Source: JADJYF01 sp965278995 (GTDB lineage: Bacteria; Pseudomonadota; Gammaproteobacteria; Ga0077536). Taken from it: a stretch of 64,000 bases of DNA. The stretch lies in contig OZ257136.1 in the NCBI GenBank assembly GCA_965278995.1, positions 3,224,001-3,288,000 on the forward strand, given 5' to 3'. The translations under genes were made by a program, and so were the position numbers. The notes below the pieces were generated by a model. The model did no database searches. It was not told the origin of the DNA and saw nothing but the letters and a program-made list of their open reading frames with translations. Shown piece after piece: positions 7,767 to 16,378 of this stretch (positions within the stretch are counted from its first letter, which is position 1; every line of letters starts with the position of its first letter).

Positions 7767-9130
7767 TCTTTCGGTGGGTTCGCGGGAAGATCTTGTTGCC
7801 CGCGCCTGCCCGGGCTATCTGAACCATCTAGTCCGTCCGATGACAATGATGATGCAGTAGCTGATCGATGCGCACGCAGTGCTTCAGTGACGCGGTTGGC
7901 GGAAAACGATCGTTCGTCTTTTAGCAGGGTGTACAGATCGGCGACTGTCGCCCGCAAGCCGACTTCGCCGGCATCCGAGGCCACGACTTGACGCAACGCA
8001 TCCAGTGCCATCACGCTCTGCTCGGCGCGCGCATAGTCGGAGTACCCGCCGGCAGCGCCGATGGCAATCAGGCGCCTGGCGATGGCCCCAGCCTGCGCGC
8101 TGCTCAAGCCGCTGGCCAGAATCCCGTCGAGCTCCGTGAGCTGTGCGAGCATCGGGTCGACGACGGTTGCCAGTTCAGCATCGCGGGTCAAAACCAGTCG
8201 TTGAAGTTCCTGCACGCTGTTCTTGTATCGAGCGCTTTCCGCGGGCAACGCGACGCTGATGATCGCATCGAGCATCACCAGGCTGGCATCGGCCAGTCGT
8301 ACCTGACCCGCGACGCCGTCGTACTCGCTGTTGCGCGTGTATTGGGGATCGAGCATCGGGCGATGACATCCGTGACAACTGAAATAGATGAACTCGGGGT
8401 ACAGACCGTCGCCGCGGTGACGTCCGCTGCGCAGACTCTGTAGTAAACGACGGGCTGTGGCAGACTGGCCGGTGGCCCAGACCATGGCATGGGTGGGCAC
8501 CGGTTTGCGCGCCGCGTAGTCGGCATCGCGCTTGAAATGCGCCGGCTGGATCTCGGTAAACGTATCGAGTTCGAACGCGAGGCGAGGATGCCCCGCACCC
8601 ATGAGCCGATGCGTCATGGGATGCTTCGCATCGCCCAGGTGACAGCCGAGACACAGCGTCGCGCGACTCTCTGTATCGGTCGTCGGATAAAGCCCAAGCG
8701 CAATATTCCGGGCATGCGTCGTTTGCCCCGATACATGCACACCCAGCCATTGCTCGGCGCCGCCGTGACAGGCTTCGCAGCCGACGCCATCGCTCACCTG
8801 GTAGCGCAAACCGCGCTGCGTTGCCGGCACAAAATCCGTATGACAGACCAGGCAGGTACGTGCTTCATGTGCGTTGGCGAGGTCGAGGTTGGCGGCAATT
8901 CGCCGTGCCGGTGCTTCGAGCAGGATCTGGTAAGCCTTGGCGTGTTTGTCCTCGCGATGCCAGGTCAGGAATTCATTCTGCTCGACGTTCGCGCCGCTGC
9001 CAGCTTCGCTCGCGCCATGACAATTGCTGCCGGCGCAGGTTGCCACGCCGAGATGTATCGACGCGTCGTCGGCCCCTGTGCTCATGCTGGCGAATAGCGA
9101 TACGACAGCCACCGCTGAACGGCACACCAT
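7763..9130 (-). CDS. Cytochrome c554-like pentahaem cytochrome
   Basis: Exported cytochrome, first gene of the operon. I place the start at the ATG at 9130, which opens a normal signal peptide (MVCRSAVAVVSLFASMSTGA). The open frame continues upstream to 9349, but that stretch does not look like protein. Haem motifs: an unusual CX4CH (CAGSNCH) near the mature N-terminus, then CLVCH, CEACH, CLGCH and CHGCH. Conserved Trp and His between the first two (W-H-R-x-x-K-H-A-K-A-Y) fit the cytochrome c554 family, where His residues act as distal ligands. The C-terminal ~200 residues are helical without haems and end in a low-complexity Ser/Pro-rich tail. Inferred role: soluble periplasmic electron shuttle or small-molecule oxidoreductase feeding the conduit. 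Confidence 0.8.
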   Translation of the reverse strand: MVCRSAVAVVSLFASMSTGADDASIHLGVATCAGSNCHGASEAGSGANVEQNEFLTWHREDKHAKAYQILLEAPARRIAANLDLANAHEARTCLVCHTDFVPATQRGLRYQVSDGVGCEACHGGAEQWLGVHVSGQTTHARNIALGLYPTTDTESRATLCLGCHLGDAKHPMTHRLMGAGHPRLAFELDTFTEIQPAHFKRDADYAARKPVPTHAMVWATGQSATARRLLQSLRSGRHRGDGLYPEFIYFSCHGCHRPMLDPQYTRNSEYDGVAGQVRLADASLVMLDAIISVALPAESARYKNSVQELQRLVLTRDAELATVVDPMLAQLTELDGILASGLSSAQAGAIARRLIAIGAAGGYSDYARAEQSVMALDALRQVVASDAGEVGLRATVADLYTLLKDERSFSANRVTEALRAHRSATASSLSSDGLDGSDSPGRRGQQDLPANPPKE

Positions 9131-9436
9131 GCCGAGATTTCCCACGCGAGTCCGAGATCCGGGCGGAGAGGAGCAGTAAACGGTCACTGATGGATTCCGG
9201 CAAGTCTCTGATTGTCGCGGCTGCGTCGCGATCTTCACCTGCAATATGCCACAACCTGCGATGTACCAGCCCGGCACCGCTTGTCCGCAGGCTGCCGGTT
9301 GCGGGCGACCGAGACGCAGCGTGTTGCCTGGGGGCGGTCTGGTGTCCAAACCAGCGCCGCGTTATGTTGCTGGACTGGCAGAAAGTCTGCCTTGCTGCCT
9401 ATTCTGCCGTCCGCCTGCTGGCCAAGGAACCTTTGC
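9131..9436. other. Intergenic region between divergent genes
   Basis: 306 bases separate the start of the redox operon (minus) from the quinone-reductase-like gene (plus), so promoters for both directions should lie here. I see a short inverted repeat (CTGGT...ACCAG) around 9340-9355 and the AAGGA ribosome-binding site of the plus-strand gene. I found no convincing -35/-10 pair and no FNR- or CRP-like operator. Confidence 0.4.
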
Positions 9437-10441
9437 ATGAAAGTCGCTTACGTCAAAACCCCCGCCTCGCTCGCCACGCTGAGCATCGGTGAGCGCCCCG
9501 ATCCCAGGCCCGCTGCCGGCGAAGTCCTGGTGCGAGTGCGCGCCAGTTCGCTCAATTATCATGACTACGCCGTGGTCAGCGGCATGCTGCCGGTCACTGA
9601 CGGACGCATTCCGATGTCCGACGGCGCCGGTGAAGTCGTCGCGCTCGGCGCTGGTGTCACGCGCTTCGCGGTCGGCGACAAGGTGATGTCGACGTTCTTT
9701 CCGAACTGGTCGGGTGGCCCGGTGTCGGCCGGGCGAGCGAGCGGAGTACCGGGCGATCATGTCGATGGTTTCGCTGCCGAATTGGTGGCGATGCCAGCCT
9801 CAGCGTTCACGCGCATACCGCATGGCTATACATTCGAACAGGCCGCCACCCTGCCCTGTGCTGCACTCACCGCATGGCGCGCGCTGTTCGTCGAGAATTC
9901 GACCAGACCCGGCGACATTGTGCTGACGCAAGGCTCAGGAGGCGTGTCCGTATTTGCGATCCAACTGGCCAAGGCCGCCGGTGCGCGCGTCGTCGCGACT
10001 TCCTCCTCGCAGGCCAAGCTCGACCGGCTCGCCGCGCTGGGTGCCGATCACCTGATTAACTATCGAGAGACACTGGAATGGGGCGTCAGGGCACGCGAGC
10101 TCACCGGCGGTCGTGGTGTCGACGTAGTGGTGGAAATCGGTGGCGCGGGCACGCTCGCGCAGTCCATCGAGGCGACGCGCGTCGGTGGTCATATCTCCCT
10201 CATCGGTGTGCTCGCGGGCTGGAGTGGTGATGTACCGACAGCAGCAGTGATGTGGAAAAACATTGCCGTAAAAGGGATTACGGTCGGCTCCATCGAAAAT
10301 CAGGAAGCAATGATCGAAGCCCTGGAGGCCGCTGCGATCGTTCCTGTCATCGATCGGAGCTTTGCACTTGACGACATCGCCGCGGCCTTTGAGTATCAAG
10401 CAGCGCAGCGCCATTTCGGCAAGATTTGTCTATCGTTCTGA
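9437..10441 (+). CDS. Zinc-free MDR alcohol dehydrogenase / quinone oxidoreductase-like
   Basis: 334 residues from the ATG at 9437, which follows an AAGGA ribosome-binding site at 9424; the frame is open further upstream to 9212 but that part is not conserved-looking. It belongs to the medium-chain dehydrogenase/reductase superfamily: an N-terminal GroES-like domain and a Rossmann fold with a nucleotide-binding turn (QGSGGVSVFAIQLAKAAGA), then GADHLINY, typical of NADPH-dependent QOR-like enzymes. The catalytic-zinc Cys/His set and the four-Cys structural zinc lobe are absent. Probable reaction: NAD(P)H-dependent reduction of a quinone, enone or aldehyde; the substrate is unknown. It is a single gene convergent with the Kef antiporter. 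Confidence 0.8.
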   Translation: MKVAYVKTPASLATLSIGERPDPRPAAGEVLVRVRASSLNYHDYAVVSGMLPVTDGRIPMSDGAGEVVALGAGVTRFAVGDKVMSTFFPNWSGGPVSAGRASGVPGDHVDGFAAELVAMPASAFTRIPHGYTFEQAATLPCAALTAWRALFVENSTRPGDIVLTQGSGGVSVFAIQLAKAAGARVVATSSSQAKLDRLAALGADHLINYRETLEWGVRARELTGGRGVDVVVEIGGAGTLAQSIEATRVGGHISLIGVLAGWSGDVPTAAVMWKNIAVKGITVGSIENQEAMIEALEAAAIVPVIDRSFALDDIAAAFEYQAAQRHFGKICLSF

Positions 10442-10480
10442 CGAGCAGTCCGTCGGACTCAGGCTGGATGCCGGTCGTCG

Positions 10481-12235
10481 TCAATCGAACTCGCTGTCGC
10501 GAGGCGTACCGGGTCGCGACTCACCGGCCGTGTCGTAGAACGCGCGCAGCGAGGGATAGCGTTCGGCACGCACGGCGCGCACGCGCGCCATTGTGCGTTC
10601 GAGTGGCACACCGAGTTGGGCCAGCGTCTCAGCAGCAACCATGATGCCGGCTTCCAGCACTTCCGGGATCACTTCCGTTGCGCCTGCACGCTTCAGTTGC
10701 GTGACGGCCGCAGCATCCGGCGCACGGACGACGACCGGTAAATCCGGGTGGGAGCGGCGCACGAGCCGGACGACGCGCTCCGCCGTTGCAACATTCGAGA
10801 AGGCGATGACCAGCGCCCGCGCTCGTTCGAGCCCGGCGGCGCGTAACACTTCCGCCCGATCAGGATGGCCAAAATAGAGCTTTCGCCCGTGACTGCTTGC
10901 CTGACGAATCTGCTGCGGATCGACTTCGAGCGCGAGATAGGGGATATCTTCGGCATCGAGAAACTGGCCGATCTGCTGGCCGGTCCGGCCGAAACCGCAG
11001 ACGATGACATGGCCATCGAGCTCTGCGCCGCCTTGCGCCAGCACTTCGATGATGGCTGAACGATGCGCCCACGAACCGTGTGCGAGGCGTTTCGCAGTCC
11101 GCGCCGCGAGATCGATCAGGAATGGCGCGAGGAACATTGAAATCAACATCGCCGGAACACTGAGCTGGAACGCTTCGGTGCCGATCAGGTCGAGGGCGTA
11201 AGCGAGCTGGATCAATACCAGGCCGAACTCGCCCGCCTGGGCAATATGAGCAGCTGTACGCAGCGCGATATCGAGCGAGCTGCGCCACGCGAATGCAAGC
11301 AGCAACACGACGACACCTTTGCCGGCGATCAGTAAAGCGACGGCAATCAGCAGGCTATCGACATGCCTGAGGACGAAACCGACATCGAGCAGCATCCCGA
11401 TGCTGACGAAGAACAGTCCGAGAAAAATATCGCGAAATGCCCGGATGTCCGCTTCGACCTGATGGCGATAAATCGTTTCGGATATCAATATGCCGCCGAC
11501 AAAAGCGCCAAGCGCCGGCGACAATCCGGCCGCACTTGTCGCAAATGACAGCGTGACGACCACCCATAATGTGAACAGTACGAAGAGTTCTTCGGAATGC
11601 CGTCGCGCGATGCTGTCATACAGGCGGCGCATCGCCCGCTGACCACCCCACAACAACACTGCCATCACGACCGCCGCTTCCAGCAACGCAAGCGCAAGAT
11701 CGCGCGTGAAATCGGTCGTTGGATCCGCCAGCACTGGCAGCAGCAATAGACAGGGCACGACTGCGAGGTCCTGAAACAACAGCACGCCCATCGTTTGCCG
11801 GCCGGAGCGAGAATGCAGTTCGAAACGATCCGAAAGCAGCTTCACGACGAGCGCGGTCGATGACATCGCTATCGCGAGTCCCACTGCGAGCCCGCTCTGC
11901 CAGCGCAGATCGTAGGCCCAGATGCTGATTCCAGTCACAGCGCCAGCAGTCAACAGGAATTGCGCGCCGCCGAAGCCGAGCACCAGCGCACGCATCGCAT
12001 TCAGGCGTGTCAGATTGAACTCGAGGCCGATGGAGAACATCAGGAACACGACGCCGAATTCCGCGAACTGCTCTACGGCCGCACGGTCCGGCAATACACC
12101 AGCTCCGTGCGGTCCGAGCGCAATGCCGGTCACGAGATAAGCCAGAATGCCCGGCACACCGTAAACGCGCGCAACGAACACAGCCACGACAGCGGCGGTA
12201 AGCAGAAGGACTATCGGCAGCAACGCGGAATCCAT
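10481..12235 (-). CDS. Kef-type K+/H+ antiporter (CPA2) with RCK domain
   Basis: 584 residues. Residues 1-380 hold about twelve membrane helices of the Na+/H+ exchanger fold of the CPA2 family. Residues about 405-530 are a TrkA-N/RCK Rossmann domain (VIVCGFGRTGQQIGQFL, with the ligand-holding acid in ALEVDPQ). A short polar tail follows. Family role: ligand-gated potassium efflux coupled to proton entry, protecting against electrophiles and redox stress; KefB/KefC are gated by glutathione adducts. No KefF/KefG-like ancillary flavoprotein is adjacent, so it may be a YbaL-like member. Confidence 0.85.
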   Translation of the reverse strand: MDSALLPIVLLLTAAVVAVFVARVYGVPGILAYLVTGIALGPHGAGVLPDRAAVEQFAEFGVVFLMFSIGLEFNLTRLNAMRALVLGFGGAQFLLTAGAVTGISIWAYDLRWQSGLAVGLAIAMSSTALVVKLLSDRFELHSRSGRQTMGVLLFQDLAVVPCLLLLPVLADPTTDFTRDLALALLEAAVVMAVLLWGGQRAMRRLYDSIARRHSEELFVLFTLWVVVTLSFATSAAGLSPALGAFVGGILISETIYRHQVEADIRAFRDIFLGLFFVSIGMLLDVGFVLRHVDSLLIAVALLIAGKGVVVLLLAFAWRSSLDIALRTAAHIAQAGEFGLVLIQLAYALDLIGTEAFQLSVPAMLISMFLAPFLIDLAARTAKRLAHGSWAHRSAIIEVLAQGGAELDGHVIVCGFGRTGQQIGQFLDAEDIPYLALEVDPQQIRQASSHGRKLYFGHPDRAEVLRAAGLERARALVIAFSNVATAERVVRLVRRSHPDLPVVVRAPDAAAVTQLKRAGATEVIPEVLEAGIMVAAETLAQLGVPLERTMARVRAVRAERYPSLRAFYDTAGESRPGTPRDSEFD

Positions 12236-12343
12236 GGTGGGATTCTACCGCGCCGTAAATAGCGCCGGAGCGTTATTGGAATCGGCAATGGCCGCCGAGC
12301 AGCTTGGATGGCGGGGGGAGTGGGGCCCCGCTACTCTACAGCA

Positions 12344-12775
12344 TCATGCGGCACGCCACTCGTGCATCCGGGAGATTGCCGCTTCGATTTCGCCTTGCTG
12401 ACGCACGATGAGGTTTCGTGCATTTTTCTCGTCCACACTGGCGAGTGCGTCGGTGTAGTGGTCTGCATTCCGTTGCTCGCCATCAATCAAGCCTGGCAGC
12501 ACGCTCTCATCCAGACCGCCGAAAAGCGAGCGGATCTTAATAACGGTGCGATGTACAGTTGCCTTGAATGAACCGTCGTCGGCGGCGGTCTCGCCGTTTT
12601 CCGTCAATCGCTTTGCCAGCTCGGCGGCGTGTCTGTCATGGAGTACGATCATGTCCCGAAACAGGTTCGTTAATCCTGTCTTACCGGAATCCTCGAGCGC
12701 TTCCTCGTACCCTTTGCGCGAATCAATCGCAGCCGTGTGCAACGACTTGATCTCGTCGATCTCCGATGCGTTCAT
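12344..12775 (-). CDS. PA2169-type four-helix-bundle protein (DUF2383-like)
   Basis: 143 residues from the ATG at 12775, which has AGGAG upstream; an in-frame ATG at 12859 lacks this. The sequence is all-helical and rich in acidic and basic residues, with no membrane segment. The pattern near the N-terminus (LHTAAIDSRKGYEEAL, then L-F-R-D-M) matches the small ferritin-like helical-bundle stress proteins annotated as PA2169 family. Function is unknown; induction by stress has been noted for relatives. The gene is divergent from the SDR gene at 12903. Confidence 0.65.
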   Translation of the reverse strand: MNASEIDEIKSLHTAAIDSRKGYEEALEDSGKTGLTNLFRDMIVLHDRHAAELAKRLTENGETAADDGSFKATVHRTVIKIRSLFGGLDESVLPGLIDGEQRNADHYTDALASVDEKNARNLIVRQQGEIEAAISRMHEWRAA

Positions 12776-12902
12776 TCCATAGCTCTCCTGGTGCTCGCTT
12801 TGAAGCACTATGACGCCAACGGTGTATTCTGGTCTGTGCGCCCAAATACATTCTGCCATCGCATCGGGAAAGCGATGTCGACCTTAATTCCGGAGAATAA
12901 CG

Positions 12903-13751
12903 ATGAATAATCACGCAGCGTTCACCGCTGGTCGAGTAGCTGTCATTACGGGCGCCGCCGATGGCATCGGTTTCGCTGCTGCGCAACGTTACGCGCGCTT
13001 CGGCATGCATGTGCTGCTGGCCGATATCGACGCCGGCAAACTGGCGGACGCAACTCAGACTGTAGCCGCCGTGGCCGGTGAGCACGGCGCGCAGGTCGCC
13101 AGTCGTCAACTCGATGTCGCGCAGCTGGATCAGGTTCTTGCCCTCAAGGACTATGCGTTTACGACGTTTGGCCGGGTGGATGTCCTGATGAACAATGCCG
13201 GCACCAGTCGCAAGACTGGCAGCTGGAACGGAATTGGTGACTGGCAGCACCTGCTGAACGTCAATCTCTGGGGTATCGTGCATGGCGTGCACGCATTTAC
13301 CGCCGCGATGATCGCGCAACAGTCACCTGCGCTGATCATCAATACCGGCTCCAAGCAGGGCATCACCAATCCACCGGGTAATCCGGCCTACAACGTCAGC
13401 AAGGCTGCGGTGAAAGCAGCGACCGAGGCGTTGCAGCACAGTTTGCGCAACACCGCCAACTGTCAGCTGAGCGCTCATCTGCTGGTGCCGGGATACACCT
13501 ATACCGGAATGACCGCGAGTCAGGTACCTAGCAAACCAGCCGGCGCCTGGTCTGCGGAACAGGTGGTCGACTACATGATTGCGGCGATCAATCGCGGCAG
13601 TTTTTATGTCGTTTGTCCTGATAATGAAGTCACGTCGCGCGAAGATGCACGCCGAATCCTGTGGGCTGCGGGCGATCTCGTCCACGACCGCCCAGCCCTG
13701 TCGCGCTGGCACCCCGACTACCAGGAAGCGTTCCAACAGTTCGTACCATGA
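12903..13751 (+). CDS. Short-chain dehydrogenase/reductase
   Basis: 282 residues. It is a classical SDR: glycine-rich cofactor motif (TGAADGIG) near residue 16, NNAG near 97, and the catalytic YxxxK as YNVSK around residue 164. An acidic residue at the end of strand 2 (LADID) suggests NAD(H) preference. The start is supported by a GGAG site six bases upstream. The substrate cannot be told from the sequence; the long C-terminal part with W-S-A-E-Q-V is common in uncharacterised proteobacterial members. It stands alone, followed by glutathione peroxidase about 120 bases downstream. Confidence 0.85.
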   Translation: MNNHAAFTAGRVAVITGAADGIGFAAAQRYARFGMHVLLADIDAGKLADATQTVAAVAGEHGAQVASRQLDVAQLDQVLALKDYAFTTFGRVDVLMNNAGTSRKTGSWNGIGDWQHLLNVNLWGIVHGVHAFTAAMIAQQSPALIINTGSKQGITNPPGNPAYNVSKAAVKAATEALQHSLRNTANCQLSAHLLVPGYTYTGMTASQVPSKPAGAWSAEQVVDYMIAAINRGSFYVVCPDNEVTSREDARRILWAAGDLVHDRPALSRWHPDYQEAFQQFVP

Positions 13752-13875
13752 GACTGTTGGTGTACCGGTGTCGGACCGGCATCTGAGATAAGGGCCAGCT
13801 ATTATCGAATGGCAGCTGAAAAACTGCCGGAGTAGCTTTATATTGGTGAACCTACGGACTTGTCAGGAGTCGCTC

Positions 13876-14355
13876 ATGAGTATCTACGAATTCTCTGCAC
13901 GCGCTATCGACGGTAGTGACCATTCCCTGCAGGAATATGCCGGCAAGGTCCTGTTGATCGTGAATGTCGCCAGTCGCTGCGGGTTTACGCCGCAGTACAG
14001 CGGTCTCGAGAAGCTGTATCAGACGTATAAGGCGCAAGGGTTCGCGGTCCTGGGCTTCCCGTGTAATCAGTTCGGTGCCCAGGAGCCGGGCAGCGAAGCG
14101 GAGATCCTGCAATTCTGTTCATTGAACTACGAAGTGAGTTTCCCGCTGTTTGCCAAGGTAGAAGTCAACGGTTCCAACGCGCATCCCCTGTACCGTTACC
14201 TCAAAGGCGAAAAGCCGGGCGTGCTCGGCACTGAAGCCATCAAGTGGAATTTCACCAAATTCCTGATCAATCGTCAGGGCGAAGTCCTCAAGCGCTTCGC
14301 CTCCACGGATAAACCGGAGGATATTGCTGTAAGTGTCGTCAGCGCGCTCGGCTGA
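13876..14355 (+). CDS. Glutathione peroxidase (thiol peroxidase type)
   Basis: 159 residues, full length for the family. The start at 13876 follows a CAGGAGT site; an upstream in-frame ATG at 13843 is less likely. Conserved features are the peroxidatic Cys (NVASRCGFTPQY), the Gln tetrad residue in GFPCNQFG, and the Trp-Asn pair in KWNFTKF. It uses Cys, not Sec, at the active site. It has no signal peptide, so it acts in the cytoplasm, reducing peroxides with thioredoxin or glutathione like bacterial BtuE/Gpx. Confidence 0.92.
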   Translation: MSIYEFSARAIDGSDHSLQEYAGKVLLIVNVASRCGFTPQYSGLEKLYQTYKAQGFAVLGFPCNQFGAQEPGSEAEILQFCSLNYEVSFPLFAKVEVNGSNAHPLYRYLKGEKPGVLGTEAIKWNFTKFLINRQGEVLKRFASTDKPEDIAVSVVSALG

Positions 14356-14553
14356 AGCGTTGTTCGGCGCCGCCTACCAGATCACATCAGCGTTTCCTGC
14401 GCCCCCGTTATCCATACCTGCGGATTGCGCCATAGTAATCGTCCGGCAATCACGTTCTAATCCTGGCGTCGCTTGGCGTTCAGCGCTCGCGTTCTTCCGG
14501 TTGCAGTCGTGGGCAACGGGACATTCCAACCTGGATTGTGCGAGGTAATACGT

Positions 14554-15957
14554 ATGCGCCTGACGATTGCGACTGCACTCGGGCTGTCACTGTGCATTGT
14601 GCACGTGGGCTTGGCGTTTGCTGACGAAACCGGTGTAACAGGTTTCAGCCAACCTTTTCTAAATCGTCAACCGTCGTTGACGATGAATTATTTTCTCCCG
14701 ATGAGCGGTCTATTTCCCGGGCGCGACGAAGGGGTCGGGCTCGGCGAACAGACGCTCGGCAATGTGCGGTTGTTTGCCGGCACGTTTGCGCCTGGCGACT
14801 CGGAGCTGGCGCAGGGACAACTGCGGCCGATTGCACAGAATACGGCCCTGTTTTCTTTACTCGGCACGAATTTCGGGGGCGACGGGCGAACGACTTTCGC
14901 ACTTCCCGATTTGCGTACCCGCAGCGCGGTGCATGCGGGTTCCGGAGCGTGGACTGTCGGCGAGACGCGCGGCGCCGATCAGGTCACACTCACTGAAGCG
15001 CAATTGCCAGCGCATACGCACACCGAGCCATCAGCCGGCGGCACGACCGGCAGCACCGGCGCGAACCAGCCATTCTCAAACCTGCAGCCGTCAGTGGGCT
15101 TGAACTACGTCATCGCTACCAGCGGCATTTTCCCGCGCCCGGATGGCGCCACGGGAGGCCGGACGTTTACAGGGCAGGTGGCCTTGTTCGCCGGCAGCTT
15201 CGCACCGACAGGCTGGGCGTTCGCCGACGGCCAGACGCTGGCCATAGACGGCAATGATGGCTTGTTCAGTCTGATTGGAACGACTTACGGTGGGGATGGG
15301 CAGGAAACGTTTGCTCTGCCTGATCTTCGCGGACGTACCGTAGTTGGCACCGGTACCGGTTCCGGACTCAGTCCATGGAGCCTCGGGCAGGTCCGCGGCA
15401 TAGAGGAACTGACGCTGACTCAAGCGGAAATGCCGGCGCACGAGCACACCTTGCCTGTCCCAAGCGGCGTCACCGGCGTAACGGGAGGCGGACAGAGTTT
15501 TGATAACGTCCAGCCGTCTATCGGCCTGACTTATCTGATCGCCACGCAGGGACTGTTCCCGCCCAGAGACGGTGGTCTCAGCGGGGAAACGTATCTCGGT
15601 GAATTGACCTTGTTCGCCGCCAACTTCGCGCCGCGCGACTGGACTGTCGCCGATGGACGGCTGTTACCCATCAATCAGAACCAGGCGCTATTTTCGATTC
15701 TCGGCACAAGCTATGGCGGCGACGGAAGAACAACGTTTGCGTTGCCTGATCTGCGCGGGCGCGCGGTCGTCGGGGCAGAGGGCGAACTCTTCGACCTGGG
15801 TGCCATGACTGGCATAGAAATGGTGACGCTGACGACAGCAGAACTGCCGGCACACACCCACTCCAGCGCTGTGCCATTACCTGCGGGCATCGGGCTGATG
15901 GGCAGCGCGTTGGTCGGGCTGCTCGGCCTGCGCCGCCGGTCGAGAAATGCTCTATAG
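14554..15957 (+). CDS. Exported triple tail-collar protein with PEP-CTERM-like tail
   Basis: 467 residues. A signal peptide covers about 1-23 (ends LAFA). Three tandem copies of a ~130-residue phage tail-collar / microcystin-dependent-protein domain follow, at about 27-160, 168-300 and 307-435. Each contains a QPS-(V/I/L)-xx-NY/TY start, a GGDG-x-x-TFALPDLR block and a closing AHTHT, AHEHT or AHTHS metal-binding-like motif. The C-terminus has VPLPAG, a hydrophobic helix and an RRR cluster, the layout of exosortase sorting signals. I chose the ATG at 14554 because it opens the signal peptide. No other phage genes are nearby. Probable surface or extracellular adhesin-like protein; actual function unknown. 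Confidence 0.8.
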   Translation: MRLTIATALGLSLCIVHVGLAFADETGVTGFSQPFLNRQPSLTMNYFLPMSGLFPGRDEGVGLGEQTLGNVRLFAGTFAPGDSELAQGQLRPIAQNTALFSLLGTNFGGDGRTTFALPDLRTRSAVHAGSGAWTVGETRGADQVTLTEAQLPAHTHTEPSAGGTTGSTGANQPFSNLQPSVGLNYVIATSGIFPRPDGATGGRTFTGQVALFAGSFAPTGWAFADGQTLAIDGNDGLFSLIGTTYGGDGQETFALPDLRGRTVVGTGTGSGLSPWSLGQVRGIEELTLTQAEMPAHEHTLPVPSGVTGVTGGGQSFDNVQPSIGLTYLIATQGLFPPRDGGLSGETYLGELTLFAANFAPRDWTVADGRLLPINQNQALFSILGTSYGGDGRTTFALPDLRGRAVVGAEGELFDLGAMTGIEMVTLTTAELPAHTHSSAVPLPAGIGLMGSALVGLLGLRRRSRNAL

Positions 15958-16378
15958 AACGCCTGATCAGTCGACGTCCTGTCATGAGCGGTCGGATGGC
16001 ACGGCCGCACAGAGTCTTGTTCATCCATCATGAGTCTTTCCTTCCTCCTTCCCGAGTGCGAATGTGCATGAACGCCTGAGGGCGTTCGTCACCTGAGCGC
16101 TATGCGGTCCAGCGCACATACTTGATTCGCTCGATCCGCTTAGGCTCGGTGGGCAGGGGAACCTACTCCAGATATCAGGCTTACCTGTTCGGTCAATCGC
16201 CTACCCGGCCTGACGTCGATTTGCCCGCTGTGGATACACCAATCCAATGCGGCAGGAGAAGGTTCATGCGAGAGAAGAATCGAAGCCGTCATCGATACAG
16301 CGGCAATGGCCTATTCAGCCATCCATGCCGTGTACACCGGGACAGTGGCGGTCGCCGGCGATATATCTGCGGCTCGGG
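15958..16378 (+). other. Gene-free stretch before the kaiC-like operon
   Basis: About 420 bases lie between the tail-collar gene and the preferred kaiC start. The frame of kaiC is open back to an ATG at 16247, but the residues encoded between there and 16379 do not resemble the family. The region holds one perfect hairpin (16070-16087) and probably the operon promoter, for which I see no clear consensus. Confidence 0.4.
16070..16087 (+). terminator. Perfect 7-bp hairpin, possible terminator
   Basis: GAACGCC, loop TGAG, GGCGTTC forms a perfect 7-bp stem about 110 bases after the tail-collar stop. It lacks a T-run, so if it terminates transcription it does so weakly or with help; it could equally protect an mRNA 3' end. 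Confidence 0.4.

Noticed and set aside
7763..9349. Long N-terminal extension of the c554-like cytochrome
   Set aside because: The signal peptide begins at the ATG at 9130; the upstream residues look like untranslated promoter DNA.
14554..15957. Prophage remnant, because of the tail-collar domains
   Set aside because: No other phage genes, attachment sites or integrase nearby; the protein has a signal peptide and a sorting tail.
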